Positions 9,304 to 21,914 of a stretch of DNA of 64,000 nucleotides are shown here, one piece after another. The notes below the pieces were generated by a model. That model was not told the DNA's origin. It did no database searches and was given only the letters and a program-made list of their open reading frames with translations. This DNA is from Burkholderia stagnalis (GTDB taxonomy: Bacteria > Pseudomonadota > Gammaproteobacteria > Burkholderiales > Burkholderiaceae). A program made the position numbers and the translations under genes. The stretch spans positions 124,001-188,000 of the forward strand of contig NZ_CADESW010000001.1 in NCBI RefSeq assembly GCF_902830275.1, written 5' to 3'. Each line of letters starts with the position of its first letter. The stretch's first letter is position 1.

Positions 9304-10899
9304 ATGCTCGACGCCAATCTCAAGAACCAACTCAAAGCGTACCTCGAAAAGATCACGCGCCCGATCGAACTCGTCGCGTCGCTGGACGACAGCGCGAAGT
9401 CGCAGGAGCTGTTTGCGCTGCTGAACGAGATTGCGTCGCTGACGGCTCGCGTGACCGTCGTCGAACGCCGCGGCGATGCCGAGCGCACGCCGTCGTTCAC
9501 GATCGGCGAACCGGGCAAGCCGGCCGGCATCCGTTTCGCCGGCATCCCGATGGGCCACGAATTCACGTCGCTCGTGCTCGCGCTGCTGCAGACGGGCGGC
9601 CACCCGATCAAGCTCGACGACGACGTGATCGAGCAGATCCGCGCGCTCGACGGCGATTACGCGTTCGAGACGTATTTCTCGCTGTCGTGCCAGAACTGCC
9701 CGGAAGTCGTGCAGGCGCTGAACGTGATGTCGCTGATCAACCCGCGCATCCGTCACGTCGCGATCGACGGCGCGCTGTTCCAGGATGAAGTCGAGGCGCG
9801 CCAGATCATGGCGGTGCCGACCATGTTCCTGAACGGCGAAACGTTCGGCCAGGGCCGCAGCAGCGTGAAGGAAATCCTCGCGAAGCTCGACACGGGCGCC
9901 GGCGCCCGCGCCGCGAAGTCGCTCGAGAACAAGCCCGTGTTCGACACGCTGATCGTCGGCGGCGGCCCGGCCGGTGCGGCGGCCGCGATCTACTCGGCGC
10001 GCAAGGGCATTGCGACGGGCGTCGTGGCCGAGCGTTTCGGCGGCCAGGTGCTCGACACGATGGCGATCGAGAACTTCGTGTCGGTGCAGGAAACCGAAGG
10101 GCCGACGTTCGCGACGGCGCTCGAGCAGCACGTGAAGCAATACGACGTCGACATCATGGACGTGCAGCGCGCCGAGGCACTGATTCCCGGCGACGTGCAC
10201 CAGATCCGCCTCGCGAACGGCGCCGTGCTGAAGGCGAAGACGATCGTGCTCGCTACCGGCGCGCGCTGGCGCGAAATCAACGTGCCGGGCGAGCGCGAAT
10301 ACCGCAACCGCGGTGTCGCGTACTGCCCGCACTGCGACGGCCCGCTGTTCAAGGGCAAGCGCGTCGCGGTGGTCGGCGGCGGCAACTCGGGCGTGGAAGC
10401 CGCGATCGACCTGGCCGGCATCGTGAAGGAAGTCACGCTGGTCGAATACGGCGCGCAACTGCGCGCGGACGAAGTGCTGCAGCGCAAGCTGCGCAGCCTG
10501 CCGAACGTGACCGTCGTCACGCAGGCCCAGACGACCGAGCTGACCGGCGACGGCAGCAAGCTGAACGGCCTCGTCTACACGGATCGTCAAACGGGCGACG
10601 TGAAGCGCATCGAGCTCGAAGGCGTGTTCGTGCAGATCGGCCTCGTGCCGAACACCGAATGGCTGAAGGGCACGATCGAACTGTCGAAGCACGGCGAGAT
10701 CGTCGTCGATGCGCGCGGCGCGACGTCGGTGCCCGGCGTGTTCGCGGCCGGCGACGTGACGACGGTGCCGTTCAAGCAGATCGTGATCGCGGTCGGCGAA
10801 GGCGCGAAGGCCTCGCTCGGCGCGTTCGATCACCTGATCCGGCAGGATGTCGCGGCGGCCGCGCCGCAGCCGCGGGCCGAGGAAGCCGTGGCCGCGTAA
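9304..10899 (+). CDS. ahpF: AhpF, NADH-dependent peroxiredoxin reductase
   Basis: A 531-residue flavoprotein that passes electrons from NADH through FAD to AhpC. It has the double thioredoxin-fold N-terminal domain with the redox pair CQNC (Cys129/Cys132). A thioredoxin-reductase-like part follows, with FAD motif [10 protein letters not shown] (about 219-228), the second redox pair CPHC (Cys341/Cys344), the NAD motif GGGNSG, and a C-terminal FAD motif ending in FAAGDVTT. Length and motif spacing are those of the E. coli enzyme. It is followed closely by a strong hairpin terminator. Confidence 0.97.
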   Translation: MLDANLKNQLKAYLEKITRPIELVASLDDSAKSQELFALLNEIASLTARVTVVERRGDAERTPSFTIGEPGKPAGIRFAGIPMGHEFTSLVLALLQTGGHPIKLDDDVIEQIRALDGDYAFETYFSLSCQNCPEVVQALNVMSLINPRIRHVAIDGALFQDEVEARQIMAVPTMFLNGETFGQGRSSVKEILAKLDTGAGARAAKSLENKPVFDTLIVGGGPAGAAAAIYSARKGIATGVVAERFGGQVLDTMAIENFVSVQETEGPTFATALEQHVKQYDVDIMDVQRAEALIPGDVHQIRLANGAVLKAKTIVLATGARWREINVPGEREYRNRGVAYCPHCDGPLFKGKRVAVVGGGNSGVEAAIDLAGIVKEVTLVEYGAQLRADEVLQRKLRSLPNVTVVTQAQTTELTGDGSKLNGLVYTDRQTGDVKRIELEGVFVQIGLVPNTEWLKGTIELSKHGEIVVDARGATSVPGVFAAGDVTTVPFKQIVIAVGEGAKASLGAFDHLIRQDVAAAAPQPRAEEAVAA

Positions 10900-10918
10900 T
10901 ACACAAGGTGTCTCTCTT

Positions 10919-10958
10919 GGCCCCGCATGCCCTGGTCGGTGTGCGGGGTCCTTTTTTT
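10919..10958. terminator. Rho-independent terminator after ahpF
   Basis: CCCCGCA (10921-10927) pairs with TGCGGGG (10942-10948) and is followed by a run of seven T residues at about 10952-10958. It lies 20 bases after the ahpF stop and between two convergent genes, so it ends the ahpCF transcript and may also stop readthrough from the VOC gene. Confidence 0.88.
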
Positions 10959-10996
10959 ATCGATTTTTACCTGCTCACCGCGCGAACGGGCGGCGC

Positions 10997-11419
10997 TCAA
11001 TCCTCGGGAACGAAGGCGGGATTGAACACGATCTCCCACAGATGGCCGTCGGGATCCTGGAAATAGCCGGCGTAGCCGCCCCAGAACGTCTTGCCGGCCG
11101 GCTTCACGAGCCGCGCGCCGGCGGCGAGCGCCTGCCGCATCACGTCGTCGACTTCCTGGGTGCTGCCGACGTTGTGGCCGATCGTGAACTCCGTCGCGCT
11201 GCGCGCGGCAACCGGCAGTCCGCTGTCGTGCGCGATGTCGTGACGACCAAAGAGCGCCAGCTTCAGGCCGCTCTGGAGATCGAAGAACGCGACCGCGCCA
11301 TGTTCGAATTCCGTGCCGATGATGCCGTCCGTCGCCAGGCCCAGGCCGTCGCGATAAAACCGCACGGCCGCGTCGAGATCGTCGACGCCGATTGTCAGCA
11401 CGCTGATTCTGGGTTTCAT
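10997..11419 (-). CDS. VOC (glyoxalase/bleomycin resistance) family protein
   Basis: A 140-residue protein with the paired beta-alpha-beta-beta-beta modules of the vicinal oxygen chelate superfamily. It opens ISVLTIGVDDLDAAVRFYRDGLGL and closes GYFQDPDGHLWEIVFNPAF, where the late Glu is a usual metal ligand. The start at 11419 follows GGAGGCGGGGAA; longer frames upstream have no homology. Members include glyoxalase I, dioxygenases and resistance proteins; this one has no diagnostic substrate residues that I can read. It converges on ahpF and might deal with reactive aldehydes or peroxides, but that is guesswork from position. Confidence 0.85.
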   Translation of the reverse strand: MKPRISVLTIGVDDLDAAVRFYRDGLGLATDGIIGTEFEHGAVAFFDLQSGLKLALFGRHDIAHDSGLPVAARSATEFTIGHNVGSTQEVDDVMRQALAAGARLVKPAGKTFWGGYAGYFQDPDGHLWEIVFNPAFVPED

Positions 11420-11527
11420 TTCCCCGCCTCCGATGTCCGATGCCGCCCGTTCGATGCGGAAACGGGCGCCGAACGCGCATCGTAATCGATCGCCGAAGTC
11501 GCTGCCCGCCACGCGGTGCCGCGGCGA

Positions 11528-12082
11528 TCACTCCGGAAACGGCAACTCCGTCTGCCCTTCCGCGCGCATGCCGAACGTGTTGAGCGTCATCGCCACGAGC
11601 GCGTAATAGCCGAGCAGCGCGACGAGGTTGACCACGACCGCGTGCCCGAAGCGCTCCTCCGCGCGTGCGAACGTCGCATCGCTGACGCGCCGCGTGTCGT
11701 ACAGCTCGTTCGCGAACGCGTAGACCAGCGCATCGTCGTCGGACTCGAACCCGGGCTCGACGCCGTCGCGGATCGCTTCCGCGGTCGCGGCCGGCAGGCC
11801 GGCGTCGAGCGCGATCGGATGATGGATGTGCCATTCCGCCTGCGAGCGCCAGCGCGCGGCGGTGACGAGGATCGCCAGCTCCGACAGGCGCAGCGGCAAG
11901 CCGGTGCGATACCGGCAGAATGCACCGAGGCGCTGCGCGTGCTGCGCGAGCTCGGGGCTCGCGATCCAGCCGAGGAACGGGCCGTTCAGGTTGCCGCGCG
12001 GGCCGCTGAGGATTTCGTCGAGCACGGCCTTCTGCGCATCGGTCGCCGATGCCGCGTCGAACGGGGGGAGTCTGTCGGTCAT
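11528..12082 (-). CDS. Carboxymuconolactone decarboxylase / AhpD-like protein
   Basis: A 184-residue helical protein of the carboxymuconolactone decarboxylase superfamily. The stretch LRLSELAILVTAARWRSQAEWHIHHPIALDAGLP is the family core. The CxxC pair of true AhpD peroxidases is absent: the corresponding place reads AEWHIHH, as in decarboxylase-type members, so redox activity by the AhpD mechanism is unlikely. It sits just left of the tnpB element and is transcribed toward the VOC gene, 108 bases away. Substrate unknown. Confidence 0.83.
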   Translation of the reverse strand: MTDRLPPFDAASATDAQKAVLDEILSGPRGNLNGPFLGWIASPELAQHAQRLGAFCRYRTGLPLRLSELAILVTAARWRSQAEWHIHHPIALDAGLPAATAEAIRDGVEPGFESDDDALVYAFANELYDTRRVSDATFARAEERFGHAVVVNLVALLGYYALVAMTLNTFGMRAEGQTELPFPE

Positions 12083-12160
12083 CAGTTGCTCTGAGAAACC
12101 TCGCCATTTCCATCAAGGGGACTTCCTTCGGGGCGCATGGCGGGGAGGAAAGGAGCGCGC

Positions 12161-12191
12161 TTGACAGGCAGCTTCTTCCATTGGTTAGGAT
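12161..12191 (+). promoter_or_regulatory. Weak sigma-70-like promoter before tnpB
   Basis: TTGACA at 12161 and TAGGAT at 12186 are separated by 19 bases, longer than ideal. If used, transcription would start at about the tnpB ATG (12199), giving a nearly leaderless message. Tentative. Confidence 0.3.
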
Positions 12192-12198
12192 AGCCGGC

Positions 12199-13251
12199 AT
12201 GATCCTTGTTTACCGCTACCGGGTGAAGTCGCTCAACGGACTGCTGAACCAGCAGAGCCGAGCGGTGAACTACGTGTGGAACTTCTGCAACGACACGCAG
12301 AAGCACGCGCTCAAGTGGCGCAAGAAATGGCCGACGGGGTTCGACCTGAACGTGCTGACGACCGGCAGCAGCAAGGCACTCGGCATCCACTCCGGCACGG
12401 TCAACGCGACGTGCGAGCAATACGCGAAGTCGCGCAGCCAGCGTCGTCGCCCGTACCTGCGCTATCGCGGCCGGAAGTCGCTCGGCTGGGTGCCGCTGAA
12501 GGGCCGTGACCTGAAGCGCGAGGGCAACGCGTTTCGCTTTGCCGGCCACACCTTCCGCGTGTTCAGCAGCCGCCCGCTTCCCGACGGCAAGATCAAGGAC
12601 GGCACCAACTTCGCGCAGGATGCGCGCGGCCACTGGTTCCTCAACATCGTGATCGAGATACCGGATGTTCCGGCCCGCCCGATCCGTTCCGGCGTCGGTA
12701 TCGATCTCGGCCTGAAAGACTTCGCCACACTTTCGACCGGCGAAAAACTGCCTAATGACCAGTTCGGCCGGCGCGCGGCCGACAAGCTGGCGAAAGCGCA
12801 GCGGGCACGCAAGCACAAGCGGCATATCGCGAAGCTGCACGCCAAAGTGGCGAATGCCCGCGCCGACTTCCAGCACAAGCTCGCGCTCGATCTGGTGCGG
12901 CGATTCGATTACATCGCGGTCGGAAATGTGTCGGCCTCGAAACTCGCCGAAACCAGGATGGCGAAGAGCATCTACGACGCATCCTGGTCGTCCTTCCGAA
13001 ACAAGCTCCGTTACAAGGCGATCGCGCACGGAGCCACGTTCGAGGAAGTGGACGAAAGCGGTTCGACCCAGTCCTGTTCGGCGTGCGGGTCGAAAGACAG
13101 CACGACGCGGCCGAAAGGTATCGCGGGACTGCGAACAAGAGAGTGGGCCTGCGATGGCTGTGGTGTCGTGCATGATCGTGATACCAACGCTGCGTTGAAC
13201 ATTCTCCGATGCGGACGTGCATCGCCAGTGGTGGGAATCGCCCGCATTTAG
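12199..13251 (+). CDS. tnpB: TnpB, IS200/IS605-type RNA-guided nuclease
   Basis: A 350-residue TnpB (OrfB) of an IS200/IS605-group element. RuvC-I is GIDLGLKDF (Asp169), a zinc ribbon has CSAC (293-296) and CDGC (318-321), and RuvC-III is DRDTNAALNI (Asp328). TnpB proteins cut DNA guided by an RNA made from the element's right end. The place where the RuvC-II glutamate normally sits reads VGNVSASKL (Gly242); glutamates at 282, 283 and 286 in FEEVDESGST could substitute. No tnpA transposase gene is nearby, so the element cannot move on its own. The stop codon lies in the loop of the right-end hairpin. Confidence 0.93.
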   Translation: MILVYRYRVKSLNGLLNQQSRAVNYVWNFCNDTQKHALKWRKKWPTGFDLNVLTTGSSKALGIHSGTVNATCEQYAKSRSQRRRPYLRYRGRKSLGWVPLKGRDLKREGNAFRFAGHTFRVFSSRPLPDGKIKDGTNFAQDARGHWFLNIVIEIPDVPARPIRSGVGIDLGLKDFATLSTGEKLPNDQFGRRAADKLAKAQRARKHKRHIAKLHAKVANARADFQHKLALDLVRRFDYIAVGNVSASKLAETRMAKSIYDASWSSFRNKLRYKAIAHGATFEEVDESGSTQSCSACGSKDSTTRPKGIAGLRTREWACDGCGVVHDRDTNAALNILRCGRASPVVGIARI

Positions 13252-13268
13252 GCGGGCGAGGACGTCAA
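13238..13268 (+). mobile_element. Right-end hairpin of the tnpB element
   Basis: TCGCCCGC (13238-13245) pairs perfectly with GCGGGCGA (13252-13259) around a six-base loop holding the tnpB stop codon. It is followed by GGACGTCAA, ending TCAA at 13265-13268, which resembles the right boundary of IS200/IS605-group elements. The 3' part of tnpB plus this hairpin is the expected source of the guide (omega) RNA, whose guide would be the flanking DNA from about 13269. The left boundary could not be placed. Confidence 0.62.
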
Positions 13269-13291
13269 GAAATTTCCGTCTGCTGATTCCG

Positions 13292-14638
13292 TCATGCGCG
13301 AACCGACGCGATCGCCGCGTCGACCGCCGCCGCAAGACGCTCGACGATGGTCTCGATCTGCCGCGCCGTGCAGATGAACGGCGGCGCGATCAGCACGTGA
13401 TCGCCCTGCCGCCCGTCGATCGTACCGCCCATCGGATACACCATCAAGCCGCGCTGCATCGCCTCGCGCTTGATCACCGCGTTCAGCTTCAGCGCCGGAT
13501 CGAATGCCGCCTTGCTGTCGCGGTCGCGCACGAATTCGACGCCGACGAACAGCCCCCGCCCGCGCACGTCGCCGACGTGGGGATGCGCGGCATAACGCTC
13601 GCGCAACGACGCGCGCAACTGCTCGCCGCGCGCCTGCACGTTGTCGAGCAGCTTCTCGTCGGCGATCACGCGCTGCACTTCGAGCGCGGCCGCGCAGGCC
13701 GTCGCATGGCCGATGTACGTGTGGCCATGCTGGAAGAAGCCCGACCCGCCGACGATCGTCCGGTAGATCTCGTCGCTGACAAGCGTCGCGCCGATCGGCT
13801 GGTAGCCCGCGCCGAGCCCCTTCGCGATCGTCAGCAGGTCCGGCGCGACGCCGTCCTCCTCGCAGGCGAACAGGTAGCCGGTGCGCCCCATCCCCGACAT
13901 GATCTCGTCGAGGATCAGCAGCACGCCGTACTTGTCGCACACCGCGCGAATCTTCTTCAGGTAGGTGCGCACCGGCGGCACCGCGCCGGCCGTCGCGCCG
14001 ACCACCGTCTCCGCGACGAACGCGGCGACGCTGTCCGCGCCGAGCGCGAGGATCTTCCGTTCGAGTTCGTCCGCAAGACGCTGCGCGAACGCTTCCTCGG
14101 TTTCGTCCGCGCGCTGCTCGCGATACGCGTAGCACGGGCTCACGTGATGCGCTTCGATCAGGATCGGCAGGAACGGCTCGCGCCGCCACGCGTTGCCGCC
14201 GATCGCGAGCGCGCCGAGCGTGTTGCCGTGGTAGCTCTGGCGGCGCGCGATGAAGTGGCGCCGCTGCGGCTCGCCCTTCTCGACGAAATACTGGCGCGCG
14301 AGCTTGAGCGCCGCCTCGATCGCCTCGGAGCCGCCCGACACGAAGTACACGTGATCGAGCCCGGCCGGCGCGGCGTCGACGAGCCGGTCGGCCAGTTCCT
14401 CGGCCACGTCGGTCGTGAAGAACGACGTGTGCGCGTACGGCAGCTGCTGCGCCTGCCGCTTGATCGCATCGATCACGCGCTGGTTGCTGTGCCCGAGGCA
14501 CGACACGGCCGCGCCGCCGCATGCGTCGATGTAACGCTTGCCGGTGGAATCGATGATCTCGATGCCGTCGCCGGCCACGGCGACAGGCAGGGTCGCGCGG
14601 GGCGCGCGATGGAAAACGGTAGTCATGCGTTGCCTCAT
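13292..14638 (-). CDS. Class III PLP-dependent aminotransferase
   Basis: A 448-residue fold-type I, class III aminotransferase (omega-amino acid:pyruvate, GABA, ornithine group). Visible landmarks are GGSEAIEAALKLARQY (102-117), the cofactor-binding pair in LILDEI (Asp244) and the Schiff-base lysine in TIAKGLGAGYQP (Lys273). It moves an amino group from a terminal amine or alpha-amino acid to a keto acid. Its ATG overlaps the stop of the upstream gene (ATGA); an internal ATG at 14626 has a better GAGG site. It is the last gene of a five-gene cluster with a C45 hydrolase and an amino-acid ABC transporter, suggesting use of an imported N-acylated or peptide-like amine. Confidence 0.9.
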   Translation of the reverse strand: MRQRMTTVFHRAPRATLPVAVAGDGIEIIDSTGKRYIDACGGAAVSCLGHSNQRVIDAIKRQAQQLPYAHTSFFTTDVAEELADRLVDAAPAGLDHVYFVSGGSEAIEAALKLARQYFVEKGEPQRRHFIARRQSYHGNTLGALAIGGNAWRREPFLPILIEAHHVSPCYAYREQRADETEEAFAQRLADELERKILALGADSVAAFVAETVVGATAGAVPPVRTYLKKIRAVCDKYGVLLILDEIMSGMGRTGYLFACEEDGVAPDLLTIAKGLGAGYQPIGATLVSDEIYRTIVGGSGFFQHGHTYIGHATACAAALEVQRVIADEKLLDNVQARGEQLRASLRERYAAHPHVGDVRGRGLFVGVEFVRDRDSKAAFDPALKLNAVIKREAMQRGLMVYPMGGTIDGRQGDHVLIAPPFICTARQIETIVERLAAAVDAAIASVRA

Positions 14639-15696
14639 TGAATGGATCGGGACGCGTCTGCCGCGCGTCTGTCCGGCACGATGCGCGTCGCGAAGCGCTG
14701 CGTGCCGTGTTGATGAACCGTCATGTCGATGCCCGCGTCGCGGATCGCGAACACCGCGGTGGCGAGCGTGTTCTCGTCGTCGGGATCGTGCGGATCGTCG
14801 CGATAGATCGGCAGGCCTTCCGGCGCGCGATCGCCGAGCACGCGCAACAGCGCGGCTTCGTCGATCGCATCGATGCCGGGCGCGAGCGCGTCGACGCGCC
14901 GCTGGCGATCCGCCGACGACTGCGTGACGATCTGCGCTTCCGCGTCGCAGCCCGCATGCACCATGTGATTCGCATGGCCGGACAGCCGCGCGACGTCGAT
15001 CACCGAGCAGCGCGCGACGCTCGCCTCGATGCTCAGCAGCCGCGCGTCGCCGGTCGCACCGAGCGTGTGATGAAAGCCGCTCGCCCGCGCATGCGTGCGC
15101 AGCACGTCCACGGCCGCATCGAGCGACGCGGCGTCGAGCACCGCGCGCGCGAGGATCATGCGCGGCACGCCAACAGCCGGCGCCTTGATGCGCAGGTTGT
15201 TGATCGCCTGCGCGATGCCCGCGCGATTCGCGGCAAACGTGTGGCCCGGCAGCGAGCCCGGGTAATAGAAGCTGATGAAACCGGGCTTGCCGGTGGGCCG
15301 CACGTCGACGAGCAGGCAGCGCTCGCGCAGGTACGGATCGCCGTCCTCGTTGTGCGCGATCCAGCGCGCGCCGTCGGCGCCGCGCGCGGCCAGCGTCGTG
15401 CAGCCGTCCGGCGCGTTATGGATCAGCTCGCCGCGGCAATTCCACAGAAAAACGTCTTCCGCCGGCCAGCCGAGACCGGCCGCCATGCCGTCGAGCTCCG
15501 CGACGAGATCGGGATACGCGGCGAGCGCCGCCTGCCGCAGCGCCTGCACGAACGGACGGCCGCGCCAGCGGCTGACCGCCTGCCACGCGCTGCTCTGCTG
15601 CATGTACGCGTCGAACACCGGGCGCGCGAGTTCGCCGAGGCGCACGCCGATGTCGAACGGCGTGCCGGCGATGACGGGAGAAAGGGAAAGCGGCAT
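14635..15696 (-). CDS. C45 family autoproteolytic acyltransferase/hydrolase
   Basis: A 353-residue Ntn-hydrolase of peptidase family C45 (acyl-CoA:6-aminopenicillanic acid acyltransferase-like). The self-cleavage and nucleophile motif NAPDGCTTL places the cleavage between Gly98 and Cys99, followed by ARWIAHNEDGD, as in the penicillin acyltransferase family. Such enzymes hydrolyse or form amide bonds of N-acyl amino compounds. No signal peptide is seen, so it acts in the cytoplasm after import. It overlaps the aminotransferase gene by ATGA and lies 17 bases after the ABC ATPase gene. The natural substrate is unknown; an N-acyl amino acid or lactam-like compound would suit the neighbours. Confidence 0.85.
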   Translation of the reverse strand: MPLSLSPVIAGTPFDIGVRLGELARPVFDAYMQQSSAWQAVSRWRGRPFVQALRQAALAAYPDLVAELDGMAAGLGWPAEDVFLWNCRGELIHNAPDGCTTLAARGADGARWIAHNEDGDPYLRERCLLVDVRPTGKPGFISFYYPGSLPGHTFAANRAGIAQAINNLRIKAPAVGVPRMILARAVLDAASLDAAVDVLRTHARASGFHHTLGATGDARLLSIEASVARCSVIDVARLSGHANHMVHAGCDAEAQIVTQSSADRQRRVDALAPGIDAIDEAALLRVLGDRAPEGLPIYRDDPHDPDDENTLATAVFAIRDAGIDMTVHQHGTQRFATRIVPDRRAADASRSIQ

Positions 15697-15713
15697 GTCG
15701 AACGTTGGCGTGC

Positions 15714-16442
15714 TCAGGACACGTGTTTCAGGAATTCCTTCAGGCGCGGCGTCGGCGGCCGGTCGATCAGGTCGGCCGGGTGGCCGTCCTCGGCGATGCC
15801 GCCCTGATCCATGAACAGCAGCCGCGTGCCGACCCGCTTCGCGAAGCCGATCTCGTGCGTGACGACGATCATCGTCATCCCCTCGTTCGCGAGATCCTGC
15901 ATCACTTTCAGCACTTCGTGGCGCAGTTCCGGATCGAGCGCGGAGGTCGGCTCGTCGAACAGCATCAGCCGGGGCCGGATCGCGAGCGCGCGCGCGATCG
16001 CGACGCGCTGCTGCTGGCCGCCCGACAGCTCCGACGGGTAATGATTCGCGCGCGATTCGAGGCCGACCTTGTCGAGCAGCGCCATCGCCTGGTCGCGCGC
16101 GTCGGCGCGCGACGCGCCGCGCACCTGCATCGGCCCGAACATCACGTTCTCGAGCGCGGTCATCTGCGGAAACAGGTTGAACTGCTGGAACACCATGCCG
16201 GCCTCGAGGCGGATGTTGCGGATCGTCGCCGCGTTGCCGCGCACGCTCTGGCCGTCGACGAGCAGCTCGCCGCCCGTGATCTTCTCGAGCGCGTTGATAC
16301 AGCGCAGCATCGTCGACTTGCCCGAGCCCGACGGGCCGATCACGACCACGACCTCGCCCGCGTCGATCTTCAGGTCGATGTGATTCAGCACCGGCACGTG
16401 GCCGAAGCTCTTCGACACGTTCTGGAATTCGATCATGCTCAT
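15714..16442 (-). CDS. Polar amino acid ABC transporter ATPase
   Basis: A 242-residue ATPase of the GlnQ/HisP type that energises amino-acid import. Walker [10 protein letters not shown], signature [15 protein letters not shown], Walker [15 protein letters not shown] and the switch histidine in IVVTHE are all intact. The ATG at 16442 overlaps the permease stop codon (ATGA). It works with the permease and the binding protein directly upstream; the set has only one permease gene, so the membrane part is probably a homodimer. Confidence 0.95.
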   Translation of the reverse strand: MSMIEFQNVSKSFGHVPVLNHIDLKIDAGEVVVVIGPSGSGKSTMLRCINALEKITGGELLVDGQSVRGNAATIRNIRLEAGMVFQQFNLFPQMTALENVMFGPMQVRGASRADARDQAMALLDKVGLESRANHYPSELSGGQQQRVAIARALAIRPRLMLFDEPTSALDPELRHEVLKVMQDLANEGMTMIVVTHEIGFAKRVGTRLLFMDQGGIAEDGHPADLIDRPPTPRLKEFLKHVS

Positions 16443-17095
16443 AGGATCCTCATCCGCTTCTCGACCACACGCAGCGTCAGCGTCATCGCGCCCGTCAGCA
16501 TCAGGTAGATGGCCGCCACCGCAGTCCAGATCTCGACCGCCTGGAAATTGCCCGCGATGATCTCCTGCCCCTTGCGCGTCAGCTCGCCGACGCCGATCAC
16601 GATGAACAGCGACGTATCCTTCAGGCTCACGATGCACTGGTTGCCGAGCGGCGGAATCAGCCGCCGGAACGCCAGCGGCCCGACCACCTTCAGCAGCACG
16701 CGCGGCATCGACAGCCCCATCGCGAGCCCCGCTTCCGTCAATCCCTTCGGGATCGACAGCAGCGCGCCGCGCACCACTTCCGCGAGATACGCGCCGGAGT
16801 TCACGGTGATCGCGATGATCGCGGCCGTCAGCCCGTCGATGCGGATGTGCGCGAGCAGCGGCAGCGCGAAATACAGGAACATCACCTGCACGACGATCGG
16901 CGTGCCGCGGATCAGCTCGATGTACACCTGCGCGAGCACGTTCATGAACTTCGGCCCGTACGCGCGGAACATGCCCGCGACCATCCCCACGACGAAGCCG
17001 CCCAATAACCCGAACAACGCGATGAACACCGTCAGCCGGACCCCTTCCATCAGGTCCGGCAGCGCCGCCCAGATCGCTGACCAATCGAAATTCAC
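16439..17095 (-). CDS. Polar amino acid ABC transporter permease
   Basis: A 218-residue His/Glu/Gln-type permease with about five membrane helices and the EAA-loop region [33 protein letters not shown] (seen in parts), which docks to the ATPase. The GTG at 17095, eight bases after GGGGAG, is chosen as start because it gives the usual family N-terminus [18 protein letters not shown]; the longer frame to 17146 adds only an unlikely arginine-rich lead. It sits between the binding-protein and ATPase genes. Confidence 0.92.
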   Translation of the reverse strand: MNFDWSAIWAALPDLMEGVRLTVFIALFGLLGGFVVGMVAGMFRAYGPKFMNVLAQVYIELIRGTPIVVQVMFLYFALPLLAHIRIDGLTAAIIAITVNSGAYLAEVVRGALLSIPKGLTEAGLAMGLSMPRVLLKVVGPLAFRRLIPPLGNQCIVSLKDTSLFIVIGVGELTRKGQEIIAGNFQAVEIWTAVAAIYLMLTGAMTLTLRVVEKRMRIL

Positions 17096-17161
17096 TTGCC
17101 GCTCCCCATTCGATTCAAGACCGGCGCGGCCCGAGGGCCGCGCCACCGTGCGCCGTCACGC

Positions 17162-17914
17162 TCACATCTTCGGCGGCTCGGCGCCGAACCATTTCTTGTA
17201 GATCTGCGCGTAGCGGCCGTCGGACTTGATCTTCACGAGCGACGCGTTGACCTTCGGCACGAGCGGGCTGCCCTTCGGGAAGCCGATCCCGTACTTGTCG
17301 CCGCTCACCGGCTGGCCCGCGACCTTCACCTTGCCCTTGCCTTCGTTGTTCACGAAGAACAGCACGTTCGGCGTGTCGTGCATGGCGGCGTCGACGCGGC
17401 CGGCCTCGAGCGCGAGGTACGCCTGGTCGATATTCGGAAACTGGCGGAGCTCCTTCGGCTTCAGGTGCGCCTTGATCCAGTCGATCGTTGCGGTGCCCGT
17501 CTTCGCGGCGATCACCTTGCCGTTCAGGTCGTCGATCGACTTGATCGCCGTGTTGTCCGTCTGCACCATCGCCGCGAGGCCGCTGTCGTAGTACGGCGCG
17601 GAGAAGTCGATCGCCTTCCTGCGCTCTTCCTTGATCGTCATCCCCGACAGCGCGACGTCGATGTTCTGCGTCTGCAGCGCTGGAATCAGGCCCGCGAAAT
17701 CCATCGGCTGGATCGTGTATTTCCAGCCCTGGTCCTTCGCGATCTCCGCCCACAGGTCGAGATCGAAGCCGACGTACTTGTCGCCCTGCTTGAATTCGAA
17801 CGGCATGAACGACGTGTCGGTGCCCACGACGAGCGTTTTCGTGTCGGCATGGGCAAGGCCCGCGCCGAGCATCGCGACGACCACGGCAGTTTTCAGGAAG
17901 GAACGGCGACTCAT
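17162..17914 (-). CDS. Amino acid ABC transporter periplasmic binding protein
   Basis: A 250-residue family 3 solute-binding protein (HisJ/GlnH type). A short signal peptide (SFLKTAVVVAMLGAGLAHA) precedes LVVGTDTSFMPFEFKQGDKYVGFDLDLWAEIAK, the family signature. The start at 17914 follows GGAGA; the longer frame has no homology. It is the first gene of the transporter/C45/aminotransferase cluster. The ligand pocket residues fit a polar amino acid, but the ligand cannot be named from sequence. Confidence 0.93.
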   Translation of the reverse strand: MSRRSFLKTAVVVAMLGAGLAHADTKTLVVGTDTSFMPFEFKQGDKYVGFDLDLWAEIAKDQGWKYTIQPMDFAGLIPALQTQNIDVALSGMTIKEERRKAIDFSAPYYDSGLAAMVQTDNTAIKSIDDLNGKVIAAKTGTATIDWIKAHLKPKELRQFPNIDQAYLALEAGRVDAAMHDTPNVLFFVNNEGKGKVKVAGQPVSGDKYGIGFPKGSPLVPKVNASLVKIKSDGRYAQIYKKWFGAEPPKM

Positions 17915-18257
17915 GGCATTTCTCCGCATTGATTGGCGATGGGCCCGGCACCTCGGCCGGGTGAAGCGACGAACAGCAAGCCGCACCGCAACATGCGATG
18001 TCGAATTAGAACGTAGTGCAACATGTGTTGTCAACGCCGATACTACGACAACAAAAAAATGTGCAACAGGCAAATGCATGGAGACAAACCCGAACCGGGT
18101 TGATCGGAGGAATGGGCGGTATGGCGGGAGAAAGGCGTCCGGGGCGGGCCGGGCGGGAATGGGTCGGGCGGGAATGGGCCCGGCGGCAGCACGCCGGGCG
18201 GGCGCGCGCACGGGTGAAGCGAGGACGCCGGCCGGCGGCGCCCCCATGGTGTTGCGA
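17915..18257. other. Intergenic region with promoter-like AT stretch and G-rich block
   Basis: The part next to the binding-protein gene (about 17990-18080) is AT-richer than its surroundings and should hold that operon's promoter. From about 18104 the sequence turns strongly purine/G-rich on this strand. No gene with credible coding features was found. Confidence 0.6.
18151..18180 (+). repeat. 15-bp direct repeat, G-quadruplex-type motif
   Basis: GGGCGGGAATGGGTC is followed at once by GGGCGGGAATGGGCC. The six G-triplets separated by one to three bases satisfy the usual G3+N1-7 quadruplex rule. It lies between the 3' end of the ABC exporter gene and the start of the amino-acid transporter cluster. 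Confidence 0.7.
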
Positions 18258-21794
<3,537 letters not shown>

Positions 21795-21890
21795 GCGTGC
21801 CCTCCGGTCGGTTTTCGTTACGGTTTTTCTTGACCGGACAGAGGCTACGCGCGCCGTCGCCACGCGGCAAAAGATGATTTTTCAAGGGGT

Positions 21891-21901
21891 GTTGAGTCAA
21901 C
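21891..21901. promoter_or_regulatory. Perfect 11-bp inverted repeat before the LysR start
   Basis: GTTGA-G-TCAAC lies 13 bases upstream of the LysR ATG, in the 120-base divergent region shared with the ABC exporter. Position and symmetry suit an autoregulatory LysR site; no second half-site was identified. Confidence 0.4.
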
Positions 21902-21914
21902 TACAATACCCCGC

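Noticed and set aside
11528..12082. True AhpD peroxidase
   Set aside because: The CxxC redox pair is missing, so it is called only as a member of the wider superfamily despite lying near ahpCF.
12049..12198. Longer N-terminus for TnpB
   Set aside because: The extension overlaps the divergent gene and lacks homology; the ATG at 12199 gives the normal TnpB start.
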